64,000 nucleotides of DNA, taken from the NCBI RefSeq assembly GCF_001411555.2, contig NW_023362286.1, forward strand, positions 29,136-93,135. Direction: 5' to 3'. A program made the position numbers and the translations under genes. The DNA is from Juglans regia. Its lineage: Eukaryota; Streptophyta; Magnoliopsida; Fagales; Juglandaceae. The notes under the pieces are model-generated. The model did no database searches, was not told the DNA's origin, and worked only from the letters and a program-made list of their open reading frames with translations. Of this stretch, positions 63,999 to 64,000 are shown piece after piece (within the stretch, counting starts at the first letter, position 1; each line of letters starts with the position of its first letter).

Positions 63999-64000
63999 GC

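Larger units (their letters stand above)
59831..64000 (-). mobile_element. Ty1/copia element (Ale-like), 3' LTR to gag; continues past the window
   Basis: Minus strand from the window edge: gag, protease, integrase, reverse transcriptase, RNase H (copia order), then polypurine tract GTTTGAGGGGGAATATAAGG (60128-60109) and a short LTR candidate 60106-59831 (TGATGATAGAATTC ... CTCTATCTCA, 276 bp). The pol frame runs through the tract into the LTR (LRGNIRNDDR), a habit of Ale/Retrofit-type copia elements. It sits in the intron after exon 5 of the NOM1-like gene, in opposite orientation. Confidence 0.9.

Noticed and set aside
1..64000. tRNA, rRNA and other structural RNA genes
   Set aside because: No cloverleaf with A/B boxes or rRNA-like segments was noticed on either strand. 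The only tRNA-related match is the primer-binding TGGTATCA at 23558.

Overview
This window is plant nuclear DNA: an AT-rich, repeat-dominated stretch of a eudicot chromosome with no operons or long intact genes. Evidence includes L1-type LINEs with a terminal RNase H domain, Ty1/copia and Ty3/gypsy elements, a CACTA transposon, hAT-type elements, an endogenous caulimovirid-like pararetrovirus, and remnants of plant genes with introns. Two small elements carrying GATGAGATGAGAT-type cores resemble MITEs I associate with Fagales (walnut, oak, hickory). That taxonomic guess is from memory and is weak.

Layout: 1-7352 is a decayed LINE (+) interrupted by a solo LTR at 1848-4074 with a perfect 5-bp target duplication. 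7353-10735 is AT-rich DNA, a second LINE tail and decayed repeats. 10736-12613 and 13772-15305 are two minus-strand LINE fragments. 15691-16086 is an F-box/LRR pseudogene end. 16140-19870 is a deleted gypsy element (-). 20949-24985 holds LTR-like DNA and a gypsy gag-protease stub (+). 25341-30410 is an endogenous pararetrovirus (-). 30534-33318 is a complete non-autonomous CACTA element with a CCA target duplication. 34100-35964 is another 5'-truncated LINE (-). 37047-37675 joins fragments of a cellulose synthase gene (+) and a proteasome RPT2 gene (-) tail to tail. 38280-39637 holds copia-like DNA and a 38-bp inverted repeat.

39740-48923 is the most gene-like pseudogene region. It holds a double-stranded-RNA-binding protein (DRB) pseudogene (+) with a partial inverted/direct duplication upstream. 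Next to it is a DUF155 (RMD1/RRG-like) pseudogene (-) in which two separate DNA transposons have landed inside exons. 49180-50230 is a second pararetrovirus fragment with a likely promoter. 51240-59627 contains the 5' part of a NOM1/SGD1-like (MIF4G) gene (+). Its fifth recognisable exon is followed by a copia element in the downstream intron (59831 to window end, -), whose gag-pol frame is broken by only two stop codons.

I see no clear new biological system. The value lies in dated nested insertions, gene-fragment mosaics, and exon-disrupting transposons whose boundaries can be read directly. The only host gene that might still be active is the NOM1-like one, and it shows an apparent frameshift. 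The transposon and pararetrovirus coding regions are all broken to some degree.
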